A stretch of 30,999 nt of DNA from a virus, in IMG/VR virus record IMGVR_UViG_3300021247_000331, positions 1 through 30,999 of that record, one strand, 5' to 3'. Below are positions 22,656 to 29,796 of this stretch, one piece after another; the first letter of the stretch is position 1; each line of letters opens with the position of its first letter. A model generated the notes under the pieces. It ran no database searches. It saw only the letters and a list, made by a program, of their open reading frames with translations, and was not told the DNA's origin. The position numbers were made by a program, and so were the translations under genes.

Positions 22656-23366
22656 TTATTTGGTTTTTAATTTTAAAAGTAAATAGCACTCTATAAATCG
22701 CTCTCGTGCCTTCTGTTTGTGTAATTCTTTGTATAGACTAAATACTACTCTTTTAAACTGAAAGTCTGTTAAACAGTCTTTAAATGCTTTTTTACAATAT
22801 GCTTTACCGTATCCTTTGCAGAAGTTCACATTGTCTGATGTATCACCCATTATCATTTGCTCATAGAAATTGTATCTTGCTTCTGCTTCGGATATATCAT
22901 AATAACATTGATGTTTGATATGGTAGTTGTAAATGATGCAAGGTAACTGCTTATAATCTTTGTCGATTGATACTATCAAGACTTCATTTCTTCCAAATGT
23001 ATCTGATAATTTTTTCCAATATGTTGCAACTAAATCATCAGTCTCTACTCCGGCACCTCTTTTTGCTTCGTACTGCTCAACTACATAAACTTGCAATTCA
23101 TTTAAGATTGGTGGAATTTCTCGGTCAATTCTATTGGCTTTGTAATTCTTTGATATCTCTTTCCGGAAGTTTCCTATTGCACAAGCAAATGTCATAACCT
23201 TATCTATTTCGTATGTTTCTTCAATCCGGTTAATGATATTCATAAAGACTTCATCAAACTTCAATTTAGCATCTTCAATGGTATGGTAACCGGTATCCGT
23301 TTCTTGCTCTTTTGCTTTGTAACAACTTGACCAAATCAAACTGTCTGCATCTACTAATACTATCAT
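22656..23366 (-). CDS. 5'-3' exonuclease / flap endonuclease
   Basis: I chose the ATG at 23366 (MIVLVDADSLIW), which gives a 4-bp ATGA overlap with the methyltransferase stop. The protein then has 236 residues with the FEN/PIN-type motifs: VDAD near the start, 'FRKEISKNYKANR', 'ETDDLVATYW', 'VSIDKDYKQLPC', and the helix-hairpin region 'MGDTSDNVNFCKGYGKAYCKKAF'. It likely removes primers or processes ends in replication and recombination, with ERF as partner. Confidence 0.85.
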   Translation of the reverse strand: MIVLVDADSLIWSSCYKAKEQETDTGYHTIEDAKLKFDEVFMNIINRIEETYEIDKVMTFACAIGNFRKEISKNYKANRIDREIPPILNELQVYVVEQYEAKRGAGVETDDLVATYWKKLSDTFGRNEVLIVSIDKDYKQLPCIIYNYHIKHQCYYDISEAEARYNFYEQMIMGDTSDNVNFCKGYGKAYCKKAFKDCLTDFQFKRVVFSLYKELHKQKARERFIECYLLLKLKTK

Positions 23367-24499
23367 CTTTCTTGATTTATGAATGAAAAAATATGTTCTA
23401 TAATTGGCAATGTCCAACCATCGCCAAGCAAACTACCAGCTTTGGCAGTTGAAAGTATATCACAGTAATCATCCGGAAACCCTTGAAGTCTGCACATCTC
23501 AATCTTGTTGACTGTTTTAACCTTTCCATCTTTGTAACTATAGAGAAGGTTAGATGACTGCATCAAACAAGGTGACTTCCCTTTTGTCACTCTTCCTCGT
23601 CTTGTTGTTGATGTTGGATAACTTAAATCCAAACAATCATTTTCAGTAACAACTTCATATCCTTTTTCGGTGTTTGCTTTTACTCTTAATTCGCCATTAA
23701 ATTCATAGATCAAAGTAATCATTCCGGTGGTTTCATTTCTATTTTTTAAATACTCTTGTTTACTATTTTGCATAGCTCCACTCAACGTATTCAAACAAGT
23801 ATGTTTATCAGTATCAACGTAAATTTGTGGTACACCAAATTTTTCTCTACTTTTTATTCCATCTTGAGTATGTTGAACTCTACTAATACTTTCCATCAAA
23901 CAACAAGATTTAATTCTTTCAACTGTTCCACTTGTGATGATGTCCTTGAACATTATTCCTCTGTCTTTTGGTTTTGGAATATCAGTTATAATATCACCAA
24001 ACATTCCATCTTCTTTAGTTCTTATATTTGACCAATAATAACGGTCACGTAATTGTGCAGTAACTAAACTGCTATTAATTCTTACCGGATAAACACCTAA
24101 TGCTCTGCTCATAATACCAACATCCAACTTGGATGCACTTCCTACATTTTCTTGAAGAAATAAGATTTTAGGATTTAATGATTTTATGTGTTCTAATATT
24201 TCTACAAATACAAAGAATAGACTTGATTTCTTTCCATTTATACCGGCTCTTTTACCGGCAGCAGATAAATCTTGGCAAGGTGATCCACTCAATACTAAAT
24301 CAATACTTTTCCAATCTATATTCCATTCTCGCCATTTAGTAACATCACCAAGTTGAATTGTGTCCGGAAAATGATACTGTGTCAATTCTATAGCGTAAGG
24401 TTTAATTTCGCTTGAATAGTATTTCTCTACTTTGATACCGACATTTTCAAGTGCTTGTCTTCCGGTATTCATTCCATTAAATAAAGATAAGACTATCAC
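23363..24499 (-). CDS. C5-cytosine DNA methyltransferase
   Basis: The GTG at 24499 gives a 4-bp GTGA overlap with the upstream gene and starts VIVLSLFNGMNTG, the usual motif I position; the ATG at 24541 would overlap by 46 bp. Counted from GTG, motif IV PCQ is at 74-76 (Cys75 nucleophile), motif VI ENV at 117-119, motif VIII QLRDR at 149-153, and motifs IX-X 'RLQGFPDDY' and 'GSLLGDGWTLPI' near the end. 378 residues is typical. No restriction enzyme gene is next to it, so it most likely protects phage DNA. The target is unknown; CCGG is suggested by its abundance in the genome. Confidence 0.9.
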   Translation of the reverse strand: MIVLSLFNGMNTGRQALENVGIKVEKYYSSEIKPYAIELTQYHFPDTIQLGDVTKWREWNIDWKSIDLVLSGSPCQDLSAAGKRAGINGKKSSLFFVFVEILEHIKSLNPKILFLQENVGSASKLDVGIMSRALGVYPVRINSSLVTAQLRDRYYWSNIRTKEDGMFGDIITDIPKPKDRGIMFKDIITSGTVERIKSCCLMESISRVQHTQDGIKSREKFGVPQIYVDTDKHTCLNTLSGAMQNSKQEYLKNRNETTGMITLIYEFNGELRVKANTEKGYEVVTENDCLDLSYPTSTTRRGRVTKGKSPCLMQSSNLLYSYKDGKVKTVNKIEMCRLQGFPDDYCDILSTAKAGSLLGDGWTLPIIEHIFSFINQER

Positions 24500-24669
24500 G
24501 ATACAAGTCTGTTTATTTGTTCTTGCTTTTCTTCCAACCATTTGTCAAAAGTTATTGCGACATAACTACTGCTAAAGGTTTTGTGCATTTCGTACTGGGC
24601 ATCTCTCCAACATTCTTTCATTTGTTCAAGTGTGAATGTTTGCTCTTGTTCTTCTGTTTTGTTTTCCAT
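24496..24669 (-). CDS. Small acidic protein (57 aa) before the methyltransferase
   Basis: MENKTEEQEQTF to ...QINRLVS, mostly helical, with 'DAQYEMHKTFSSSYVAITFDKWLEE', a pattern seen in small phage proteins with a 'FDxWL' end. It is the first gene behind the strong promoter at 24699-24728 and overlaps the methyltransferase by GTGA. Function unknown. Confidence 0.65.
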   Translation of the reverse strand: MENKTEEQEQTFTLEQMKECWRDAQYEMHKTFSSSYVAITFDKWLEEKQEQINRLVS

Positions 24670-24698
24670 TTTTTAAATTGTTTAGTGTTTTATTTTTT

Positions 24699-24728
24699 CA
24701 AAGATAACTATTTCTAACTTATTAACAA
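24699..24728 (-). promoter_or_regulatory. Bacteroidetes-type promoter of the middle operon
   Basis: On the minus strand TTG (24728-24726), 19 bases, then TATCTTTG (24706-24699), a full match to TTG-N19-TAnnTTTG. The ATG at 24669 lies about 30 bases downstream, and a CACTAAA leader element (24681-24687) lies between. Read by the host primary sigma factor. Confidence 0.8.
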
Positions 24729-24745
24729 AATTATAATATCTTTTT

Positions 24746-25159
24746 TTAGTATTTATTCAAAATCGCTGCTTGGCTCTCCGAAAGCATATAGCATTTTTTA
24801 TCAATCAAATCAGTTCTTTCATACTTATGTGTAACTGGTGTATTAATGCTGACTAATTCCGGCAATATCAGCGTATCTAAATGATAAAGATAGTTTCCGC
24901 CACCATCAAAGACATAATAAAACTTCATACAGTTTGGCTCTGACATTAACTTATCGTACTTGTATTGTTCTAATACCTTTGTCGGATAGTATTTATGCCT
25001 TAACTTAAATTCAATTACGCAATCAAATCCTTTTGGTGTTTTACCCTTTGCATCGTAGTGTTCAAATTCTTCTCCGGTCCAAGTTAAATCCCATCCATCC
25101 AAGTTCATCAAATGAATGATACCTTGTTCCCATTTGTGGTGTGATGTCTGTTCACTCAT
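24746..25159 (-). CDS. Possible PD-(D/E)XK nuclease
   Basis: A 137-residue protein with D36, then 13 residues, then E50-F-K52, followed by 'LEQYKYDKLM', which resembles the active-site layout of PD-(D/E)XK nucleases. The N-terminal 'SEQTSHHKWEQGIIHLM' could form the first helix. The match is by motif spacing only. It ends the small-gene operon upstream of the middle promoter and overlaps the previous gene by 4 bp. Confidence 0.45.
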   Translation of the reverse strand: MSEQTSHHKWEQGIIHLMNLDGWDLTWTGEEFEHYDAKGKTPKGFDCVIEFKLRHKYYPTKVLEQYKYDKLMSEPNCMKFYYVFDGGGNYLYHLDTLILPELVSINTPVTHKYERTDLIDKKCYMLSESQAAILNKY

Positions 25160-25377
25160 AATAGCTCTATTTCTTTTTTAACTTCAAACCAATAATTTAT
25201 CAATGGATTAATATCTTTTGCCAATACATTTATTATCTCGACAACTGCTATTAATGCACATTGTTTGGCGTTTTCTAAATGTTCTTCTATTTGGTCGTGG
25301 TCTTCTTGTCTATCTACCCCATCTGCATAAGGCATAAATTCATCTACTAACTCTATTGCTTTTTCTTGTGGTGTCAT
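25156..25377 (-). CDS. Small acidic conserved phage protein (73 aa)
   Basis: Helical throughout: 'PQEKAIELVDEFMPYADG', then a polar loop with 'HDQIEEHLENAKQCALIAVVEIINVL'. The phrase 'AKQCALIAVVEII' occurs in small Bacteroidetes phage proteins as I recall them. It overlaps both neighbours by 4 bp. Function unknown. Confidence 0.7.
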   Translation of the reverse strand: MTPQEKAIELVDEFMPYADGVDRQEDHDQIEEHLENAKQCALIAVVEIINVLAKDINPLINYWFEVKKEIELL

Positions 25378-25754
25378 AAGTTTACAATTAGTTCTTCGTT
25401 GGTCAAAGCAAAGTATAGGTTTTGAAGTTGATGTAGGTATTTAATTAAAACATACTCATTATTTAAACAAAAAGAAATAGCACCACCATCAAATATTCTA
25501 AAAAATAAATCATAGTACTTGTGTTTGTAAATATTAAATGAATTGTTTTTTTTGTCTTTCTCAAATCCACACTTCAATAGTATTTCTTCGGTTAGTGGGA
25601 TTGGTTTAAACATATCCCATAAATCCGACCAATTATCATCACTTACTCTAAAATCATTTAAAGAAATTTGCCTTTTTGTTTTACTTATACCGTAAGAATA
25701 GATAGTTTCATCTTCAATTATCCAATTCCCAATTCTCAATTCGTTTGCTTTCAT
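25374..25754 (-). CDS. Conserved Bacteroidetes phage protein (ELRIGNW family)
   Basis: The 126 residues begin 'KANELRIGNWI', then 'FKPIPLTEEILLKCGFEKD' and end with 'IKYLHQLQNLYFALTNEELIV'. This layout is very common among phage and prophage genes of Bacteroidetes, but I know no function. It overlaps its neighbours by 4 bp. This stretch lacks the CCGG sites so common elsewhere in the genome. Confidence 0.75.
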   Translation of the reverse strand: MKANELRIGNWIIEDETIYSYGISKTKRQISLNDFRVSDDNWSDLWDMFKPIPLTEEILLKCGFEKDKKNNSFNIYKHKYYDLFFRIFDGGAISFCLNNEYVLIKYLHQLQNLYFALTNEELIVNL

Positions 25755-25948
25755 TCTTTTAGGTATAATTCGTTTAGATCATCAATATAACTCTGTATTA
25801 CTTTTGGATCACATTTGCAAGGATAATTGACTGCGTGATTGAAATAGTGTGCGTGAAGTTCACTTATTCTTAAATATTCGTCATTGCTTACTACATTCCT
25901 TAAATTGTCTCTAAAATTCTGCCACCATCTTTTGTCTGTCTTGTTCAT
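25751..25948 (-). CDS. Small hypothetical protein (65 aa)
   Basis: 'RWWQNFRDNLRNVVSNDEYLRISELHAHYFNHAVNYPCKCDPKVIQ' split by turns suggests a small helical protein with a CKC pair that could bind metal together with its histidines. Four-base overlap with the next gene. No family recognised. Confidence 0.65.
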   Translation of the reverse strand: MNKTDKRWWQNFRDNLRNVVSNDEYLRISELHAHYFNHAVNYPCKCDPKVIQSYIDDLNELYLKE

Positions 25949-25949
25949 C

Positions 25950-26255
25950 TTATTTCTTTTTAAATTGTTCTAACCATTTTTCTATTACATCTTTTCTGAT
26001 TGAATTTTCATAAAAGTTATCACAAAATTCATTTAAAATATTCAATACTTCTTCCTCACTATACAATTTTTCTATGGCATCTTTAAATCCTTTATCATAA
26101 GCATTATCCATTTCCTTCTCACTATACAAGTTCTTGTTTTGTTTTTCTAAAATGTACTTTGAGTAGTTTTCAGCAATTTCAAAATGGCTCATCATCTTGC
26201 CACCTTGTCTTCTTAATTGGTCATAATAACATTCTTCTGCACTTAATATTTTCAT
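25950..26255 (-). CDS. Hypothetical protein with internal LYSEEE repeats (101 aa)
   Basis: Two similar segments, 'LYSEKEMDNAYDKGF' (about 43-57) and 'LYSEEEVLNILNEF' (about 64-77), followed by a basic end, 'WLEQFKKK'. The repeats are typical of small early proteins in flavobacterial phages. Start follows the upstream stop at once (TAAGATG). Function unknown. Confidence 0.65.
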   Translation of the reverse strand: MKILSAEECYYDQLRRQGGKMMSHFEIAENYSKYILEKQNKNLYSEKEMDNAYDKGFKDAIEKLYSEEEVLNILNEFCDNFYENSIRKDVIEKWLEQFKKK

Positions 26256-26256
26256 C

Positions 26257-26388
26257 TTATTTAGTTTTAGTGATTAATGTTATTACAAAAAATGCAAAAA
26301 ATAATCTTTTGTATTTTTTTTGATTTACTGTAGTGGTTGTGGATTTTGAAAATCCTAACCATTCTTTGCTAATGTCTATTTTTATCAT
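26257..26388 (-). CDS. Small protein with possible membrane segment (43 aa)
   Basis: MIKIDISKEWLGF to ...LITKTK. A hydrophobic run, 'LFFAFFVITLI' (about 29-39), is flanked by basic residues. Its stop is one base before the next ATG. It carries a CACTAAA element in its last codons that also lies 10 bases before the next start. Moderately likely to be expressed. Confidence 0.45.
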   Translation of the reverse strand: MIKIDISKEWLGFSKSTTTTVNQKKYKRLFFAFFVITLITKTK

Positions 26389-26488
26389 CTTATTCTTTTT
26401 TATAAAGTTCAATTATTTCTTCTCTAATCATTTTCTTTTGTTAATTTAGTATGACAAAATCATACCTATCGGGTAGTTATAAAACATT
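26389..26488. other. Short non-coding gap
   Basis: Contains a 6-bp hairpin (GTATGA/TCATAC, 26450-26466) without a following T-run on either strand, and a 13-codon frame from 26431 that is too short to support. It may be the other edge of the inserted segment that holds the orphan gene 26489-26689. Confidence 0.35.
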
Positions 26489-26689
26489 TTACTCAACAAT
26501 CGTATAATGTTCGTAACCTTTTGTTAATTCTTCTATTTTTTTATTTTTCTGCTCATCAGAATTATATGGAAACCAATTATTTGGATTACCATAAAAATCT
26601 AAAGTTCCATCATCTATAATTCTTGGGTTTACCATTACTAAACCGCTACCCCAATCATCCCATACTAAAATTGAAAATCCTTTTCCCAT
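26489..26689 (-). CDS. Orphan small protein beside an attC-like repeat (66 aa)
   Basis: The protein has 'GFSILVWDDWGSGLVMVNPRI' split over a loop, 'GNPNNWFPYN', and a polar end. It is Trp-, Gly- and Asn-rich and unlike its neighbours. It stands alone, with about 100 bases of gap downstream and a 140-bp inverted repeat ending 7 bases before its ATG. That arrangement resembles a single-gene cassette. Function unknown. Confidence 0.6.
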   Translation of the reverse strand: MGKGFSILVWDDWGSGLVMVNPRIIDDGTLDFYGNPNNWFPYNSDEQKNKKIEELTKGYEHYTIVE

Positions 26690-26695
26690 AATAAA

Positions 26696-26837
26696 AACGT
26701 TTTATAACAGCAATTACACGCTATTGCTACATTGTGATTAATTTAGTGATTTGTGTGTATCTTTTAGCTTCGTGTTAAACCGAAAGATAGTTTTGTATTT
26801 TTACGCAACAGACGTGTAGTTGCAAAACGTTATATGC
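26696..26837. repeat. attC-like imperfect inverted repeat
   Basis: The left arm AACGTTTT-ATAACA-GCAATTACACG (26696-26720) matches the reverse complement of the right arm (26813-26831), apart from the 6-base insert and one mismatch. Pairing continues inwards (CTATTGC against CTGTTGC). The right edge ends GTTATATGC, close to the integron core GTTRRRY. Length, about 140 bp, is within the attC range. It abuts the stop of the gene at 26837-27013. No integrase is present in the genome. Confidence 0.5.
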
Positions 26838-27013
26838 TATTTTCTTTTTATTTCTCCGTTTAAAAAATCCCTTCTTTCATCGCATTTGCAATTTGGATAT
26901 ATTTTCTTAACAATCCATTTTATACCAGTATATCTGAATATTAATTCCAATCTATCTCCTAACCTTGTTTCCTTCAGATAGTCTCTTAAATCGTCTTTAA
27001 ATGCTTTTTTCAT
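26837..27013 (-). CDS. Small Cys-containing conserved protein (58 aa)
   Basis: MKKAFKDDLRDYL... with 'RLELIFRYTGIKWIVKKIYPNCKCDERRDFLNG' at the C-terminal half. The pattern 'TGIK..V......C.CD.R...LN' is common in small Bacteroidetes phage proteins, where the Cys pair may bind metal. The start lies within the end of the upstream 58-residue gene. Function unknown. Confidence 0.65.
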   Translation of the reverse strand: MKKAFKDDLRDYLKETRLGDRLELIFRYTGIKWIVKKIYPNCKCDERRDFLNGEIKRK

Positions 27014-27173
27014 TGTACTTTGCTTTTAAGATTAGTGCTATTTCATTCCAATGGTTCAACATCTCTATGTTATCATTCTTTCGGTACATAGTAATCATTC
27101 CGTTGACTACTTCTCTATTGTAGTTCTTGCTATATTTATTTAGAAGTATTTCTGCTCTTTGTTGTGCTTCCAT
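26997..27173 (-). CDS. Small hypothetical protein (58 aa) overlapping the sigma gene
   Basis: MEAQQRAEILLNKY to ...AKYNEKSI, helical and charged. It overlaps the sigma factor's last 38 bases, more than other overlaps here, so a later start is possible. 'VVNGMITMYRKNDNIEMLNHW' suggests two helices. A role linked to the sigma factor (anti-sigma or co-factor) is only a thought from position. Confidence 0.55.
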   Translation of the reverse strand: MEAQQRAEILLNKYSKNYNREVVNGMITMYRKNDNIEMLNHWNEIALILKAKYNEKSI

Positions 27174-27696
27174 CTTTTATTTGTTGTTTAATTCTTAATA
27201 CTGTATTTCTAATCGACCAATAACTCAAGTTTGTTTCATTTGCTAACTGCTGCACCGACACATCCTCTAAAAATATTTTTTGATAGATAAACCGGATGTA
27301 ACAAAGCGATGCTTGATATTGGCTATATTCTTGCTCTCTGTTGATTTCTTTGTCTAATTCCTTTACCCAGTTTTTTAATGCTTTAGATTGCTCAATGTAA
27401 TTGTCAATCGTTTCTACTTCCTCAACTGTATGATTGTCTTCTAACTCTGTAAATGTGATTTTCTTTTTGGCTCTGATATCATCATAATACATATTTTTCA
27501 AAGTAACATAAACAAAGAAGAAATTAACCTCATTTTGGTTGAACATCAAATCATTTCCTTTCTGACTGTAATTGTATATTTTGATGTACATTTCTTGGAC
27601 ATAGTCTTCTGCTATATCTGCCGGACAACCAAAAGAAATGACATACTTTATCCAAGTATTGTGCTTCAAGCAAAGTATGTCAAGAATATTAATCAT
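27136..27696 (-). CDS. Phage-encoded sigma-70-family (ECF-like) sigma factor
   Basis: A 186-residue protein with the two-domain form of ECF sigma factors. Region 2: 'PADIAEDYVQEMYIKIYNY' (about 25-43) and 'FFFVYVTLKNMYYDDIRAKKK' (59-79). A linker with acidic residues follows. Region 4 helix-turn-helix: 'DVSVQQLANETNLSYWSIRNTV' (about 145-166). It would direct host RNA polymerase to phage promoters, most likely the late genes. The ATG overlaps the helicase stop by 4 bp, so it is made with early genes, in time for late transcription. Confidence 0.8.
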   Translation of the reverse strand: MINILDILCLKHNTWIKYVISFGCPADIAEDYVQEMYIKIYNYSQKGNDLMFNQNEVNFFFVYVTLKNMYYDDIRAKKKITFTELEDNHTVEEVETIDNYIEQSKALKNWVKELDKEINREQEYSQYQASLCYIRFIYQKIFLEDVSVQQLANETNLSYWSIRNTVLRIKQQIKDGSTTKSRNTSK

Positions 27697-28604
27697 AAAT
27701 AATTGAGTTGACTTTCTTTGATAGTTCTTAAGATTGACTTGCCATTCAAACTAAATCCAACATTGTTTTGTAAAGCTACTATTTCAATCGGATTGTCTAT
27801 ACTTGTAGGTCTGCCACCGGTTTCAATCTCTTTAACTTTTCGAATATGCAACATCGTAGTTGTATAGAGTTGTGGGTGCAGAGTCAACCGGTGTACAACT
27901 ATAAAATCATCGGCTCTATTGACAAACTTTCCGCCACCTTCAACATCACTTGCCATCGGTGGTAAAGGATGTCCAGCATACTGATGGTCTGTTCTGTAAA
28001 CCATTCGGAGTGCGTTTGTGTTTGCGTGAGTATTCAACCACATTGAAACCTTATTTTCCTTGCAGAACATTCTCATCTCTGTACAAGCTTGGTAATCGTA
28101 TTCGTGTCCGCCTAACGACTTCATTTGTTCATTGTCTTTGATAAGTGCATTGTATGGATCAAGCAAGATGCCATTGTAATTGAATTGCTTTTTTACCTCT
28201 TTGAACATATCCAATGCAGTATGGTAGTCATACATTTTGGCATTATCCACAAACTTGAAATGTCTGTCAACAAATTCCGAATGCGTCTTGAAGTTACTTT
28301 CGCTCATTAGATTGATTGGTGTTTCGTCTAAAAACTCAACTAACTTTCTTATGAGTGAATAGCTATCATTTTCAGTCGAACAAACTAACCATTTTAAATC
28401 GTGCTTTAAAGAATAACAAAGCATTAAGTAAAGGATAGATGTAGTCTTTCCTACGTTTGCGTGACCAAGTACAATATTGAAATTGGATGTCTTAAAACGT
28501 ATGTATTCGTCTAATTCCGGTATGTCAAGTTTCAATCCTTCTTTTAGTTTTCCATTTCTAATATTCCGGATGATTTCTAACTGGTCTTTGTAGTTTATAA
28601 GCAT
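27693..28604 (-). CDS. DnaB-like replicative helicase (RecA core)
   Basis: The 303-residue protein has a RecA-type ATPase core: Walker A GHANVGKTT (47-55), STEND (76-80), Walker B 'GILLDPYNAL' (145-154), then 'NTHAN' (191-195) and 'DVEGGGKFVNRADDFIVVHR' (220-239). The N-terminal primase-interacting domain of DnaB is absent, and no primase gene was found, so priming may rely on the host. It follows SSB-like and ERF genes. Confidence 0.85.
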   Translation of the reverse strand: MLINYKDQLEIIRNIRNGKLKEGLKLDIPELDEYIRFKTSNFNIVLGHANVGKTTSILYLMLCYSLKHDLKWLVCSTENDSYSLIRKLVEFLDETPINLMSESNFKTHSEFVDRHFKFVDNAKMYDYHTALDMFKEVKKQFNYNGILLDPYNALIKDNEQMKSLGGHEYDYQACTEMRMFCKENKVSMWLNTHANTNALRMVYRTDHQYAGHPLPPMASDVEGGGKFVNRADDFIVVHRLTLHPQLYTTTMLHIRKVKEIETGGRPTSIDNPIEIVALQNNVGFSLNGKSILRTIKESQLNYL

Positions 28605-28633
28605 TTTTGTTTATAGTTTAGTGATTAAAATTA

Positions 28634-28655
28634 GGATGGGGTTTTACGCCCATCC
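28634..28655 (-). terminator. Hairpin between SSB-like and helicase genes
   Basis: GGATGGG (minus strand) pairs with CCCATCC around an 8-base loop; the following TAATTTTAAT is a weak U-tract. It may reduce transcription into helicase and sigma genes. A CACTAAA element follows, 12 bases before the helicase ATG. Confidence 0.5.
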
Positions 28656-28663
28656 CTTTAATT

Positions 28664-29023
28664 TTAGAATGGCAATCCATCGTCGTGTTGCTCTTCTGCA
28701 TATTCCATCAAATTATCAATGCTCTGTCTGTCCGGCATAAATGATGTAGCACTTTTTTCTCGCTCGGTCTTGTTGATGTTCCAACCTTGAATGTTTGCAT
28801 AATACTTACCTTTCCATTCTGAACCTCTTAAATTGATGCCAATCTTCACAATCTCACCTACTTCATATAAATCAAGCAATCCGGTCTTGTCTTGTGTAAA
28901 TTCAACCGGAATAGTCTGTGGATATTGCTCATCTGTTTTAACGACGATTAAACGCTTTTTAAAACCTTTCGCACCGATTGTCTCTGTTTGTCCTATTAGG
29001 ATAATTTCTCCTTGTAATTCCAT
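28664..29023 (-). CDS. DUF3127-like OB-fold protein with SSB-type tail
   Basis: The 119 residues follow the DUF3127 pattern of Bacteroidetes: 'MELQGEIILIG', 'GAKGFKKRLIVVKTDEQYPQ', 'GEIVKIGINLRGSEW' and 'YYANIQGWNI'. The end, DDGLPF, closely resembles the acidic tip (DDDLPF/DDIPF) by which bacterial SSB recruits partners. It probably coats phage ssDNA and helps ERF, its neighbour 1 bp upstream. Confidence 0.8.
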   Translation of the reverse strand: MELQGEIILIGQTETIGAKGFKKRLIVVKTDEQYPQTIPVEFTQDKTGLLDLYEVGEIVKIGINLRGSEWKGKYYANIQGWNINKTEREKSATSFMPDRQSIDNLMEYAEEQHDDGLPF

Positions 29024-29024
29024 C

Positions 29025-29606
29025 TTATTTGTTGTTTAAAAGTGCTTCTTTCACTTCTTTGGTTAATGTATATTTTTTCTCAATTAAAGAAATATCTCCG
29101 CCAGTAGCTATGTAAGTTAATGCTTTTGCAAACTCCACAGTGTCAAATTCTAATGATATATTCTTATTTTCTTTTACCGGCTCTTTATCGTGCTTGTTGG
29201 TAGCATCTGCATCAGCAGTATCGTCAATCAAAAGTAAGTTTCCTAAAGCATATTTCTTTCCATAACTTGAAGATGATCCATATCTCTGTGGCATTGCCAT
29301 TCCTTTTTGCTCTAAATCAATTCCTACTACTGCTTGACAGTCTATGCTCTCTAAAGTCTCGCAATCCCATATAGTAGCAACAGATGACATAATTGGCGGA
29401 TTAGCGTTGATTAACTGCTCATTGATGGTGAAGTATACATTGTACTTCTCATTGAATGGCTTTAGTGCTTCCAGTATGCTTTCTGCACTTCGAAAGTAAT
29501 AATTTCCGAATTTGTTAAACGATGTTTTTTTTGCTTTAAATTCCAACTGAATTTTGCTTAACTTCTCTTTCAATCCCATTGGGATAATGTCTACATTTTT
29601 TGGCAT
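29025..29606 (-). CDS. erf: ERF-family single-strand annealing protein
   Basis: The 193 residues contain the ERF pattern: 'TSFNKFGNYYFRSAESILEALKP' (about 28-50, split by turns) and 'GSSSSYGKKYALGNLLLIDD' (about 109-128), then an acidic linker and a helical C-terminal part. ERF proteins anneal complementary ssDNA in phage recombination and may help circularise a terminally redundant genome. This fits the circular permutation inferred here. Confidence 0.9.
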   Translation of the reverse strand: MPKNVDIIPMGLKEKLSKIQLEFKAKKTSFNKFGNYYFRSAESILEALKPFNEKYNVYFTINEQLINANPPIMSSVATIWDCETLESIDCQAVVGIDLEQKGMAMPQRYGSSSSYGKKYALGNLLLIDDTADADATNKHDKEPVKENKNISLEFDTVEFAKALTYIATGGDISLIEKKYTLTKEVKEALLNNK

Positions 29607-29607
29607 T

Positions 29608-29781
29608 TTAGTTTGTTTTTAATGAATAATAATAATTTGCTTCATTGTACTCTTGGCTCATTATAATTGCATCGTGAACCTCGATGTTGTTGGTTAGTCT
29701 TTCGACTTGATCCATTAACCTTGCATTTTCTAATCTCAATGCTTCGTTAGCTTGGTTTAAATAATTAATTAAGTCTTCCAT
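29608..29781 (-). CDS. Small coiled-coil protein (57 aa)
   Basis: MEDLINYLNQANEALRLENA... with heptad-like Leu and Asn spacing through about residue 35, then a Tyr-rich end, 'EANYYYSLKTN'. The stop is one base before the ERF ATG. Function unknown. Confidence 0.6.
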   Translation of the reverse strand: MEDLINYLNQANEALRLENARLMDQVERLTNNIEVHDAIIMSQEYNEANYYYSLKTN

Positions 29782-29796
29782 TTTTTTTGTTTTAAA

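Noticed and set aside
26390-26431. Thirteen-codon frame (MIREEIIELYKKE) in the gap before 26388
   Set aside because: Too short to support, with no overlap or leader that would mark it as a gene.
26450-26466. Perfect 6-bp hairpin after the orphan gene
   Set aside because: No T-run on either strand, so not a standard terminator; kept only as a remark.
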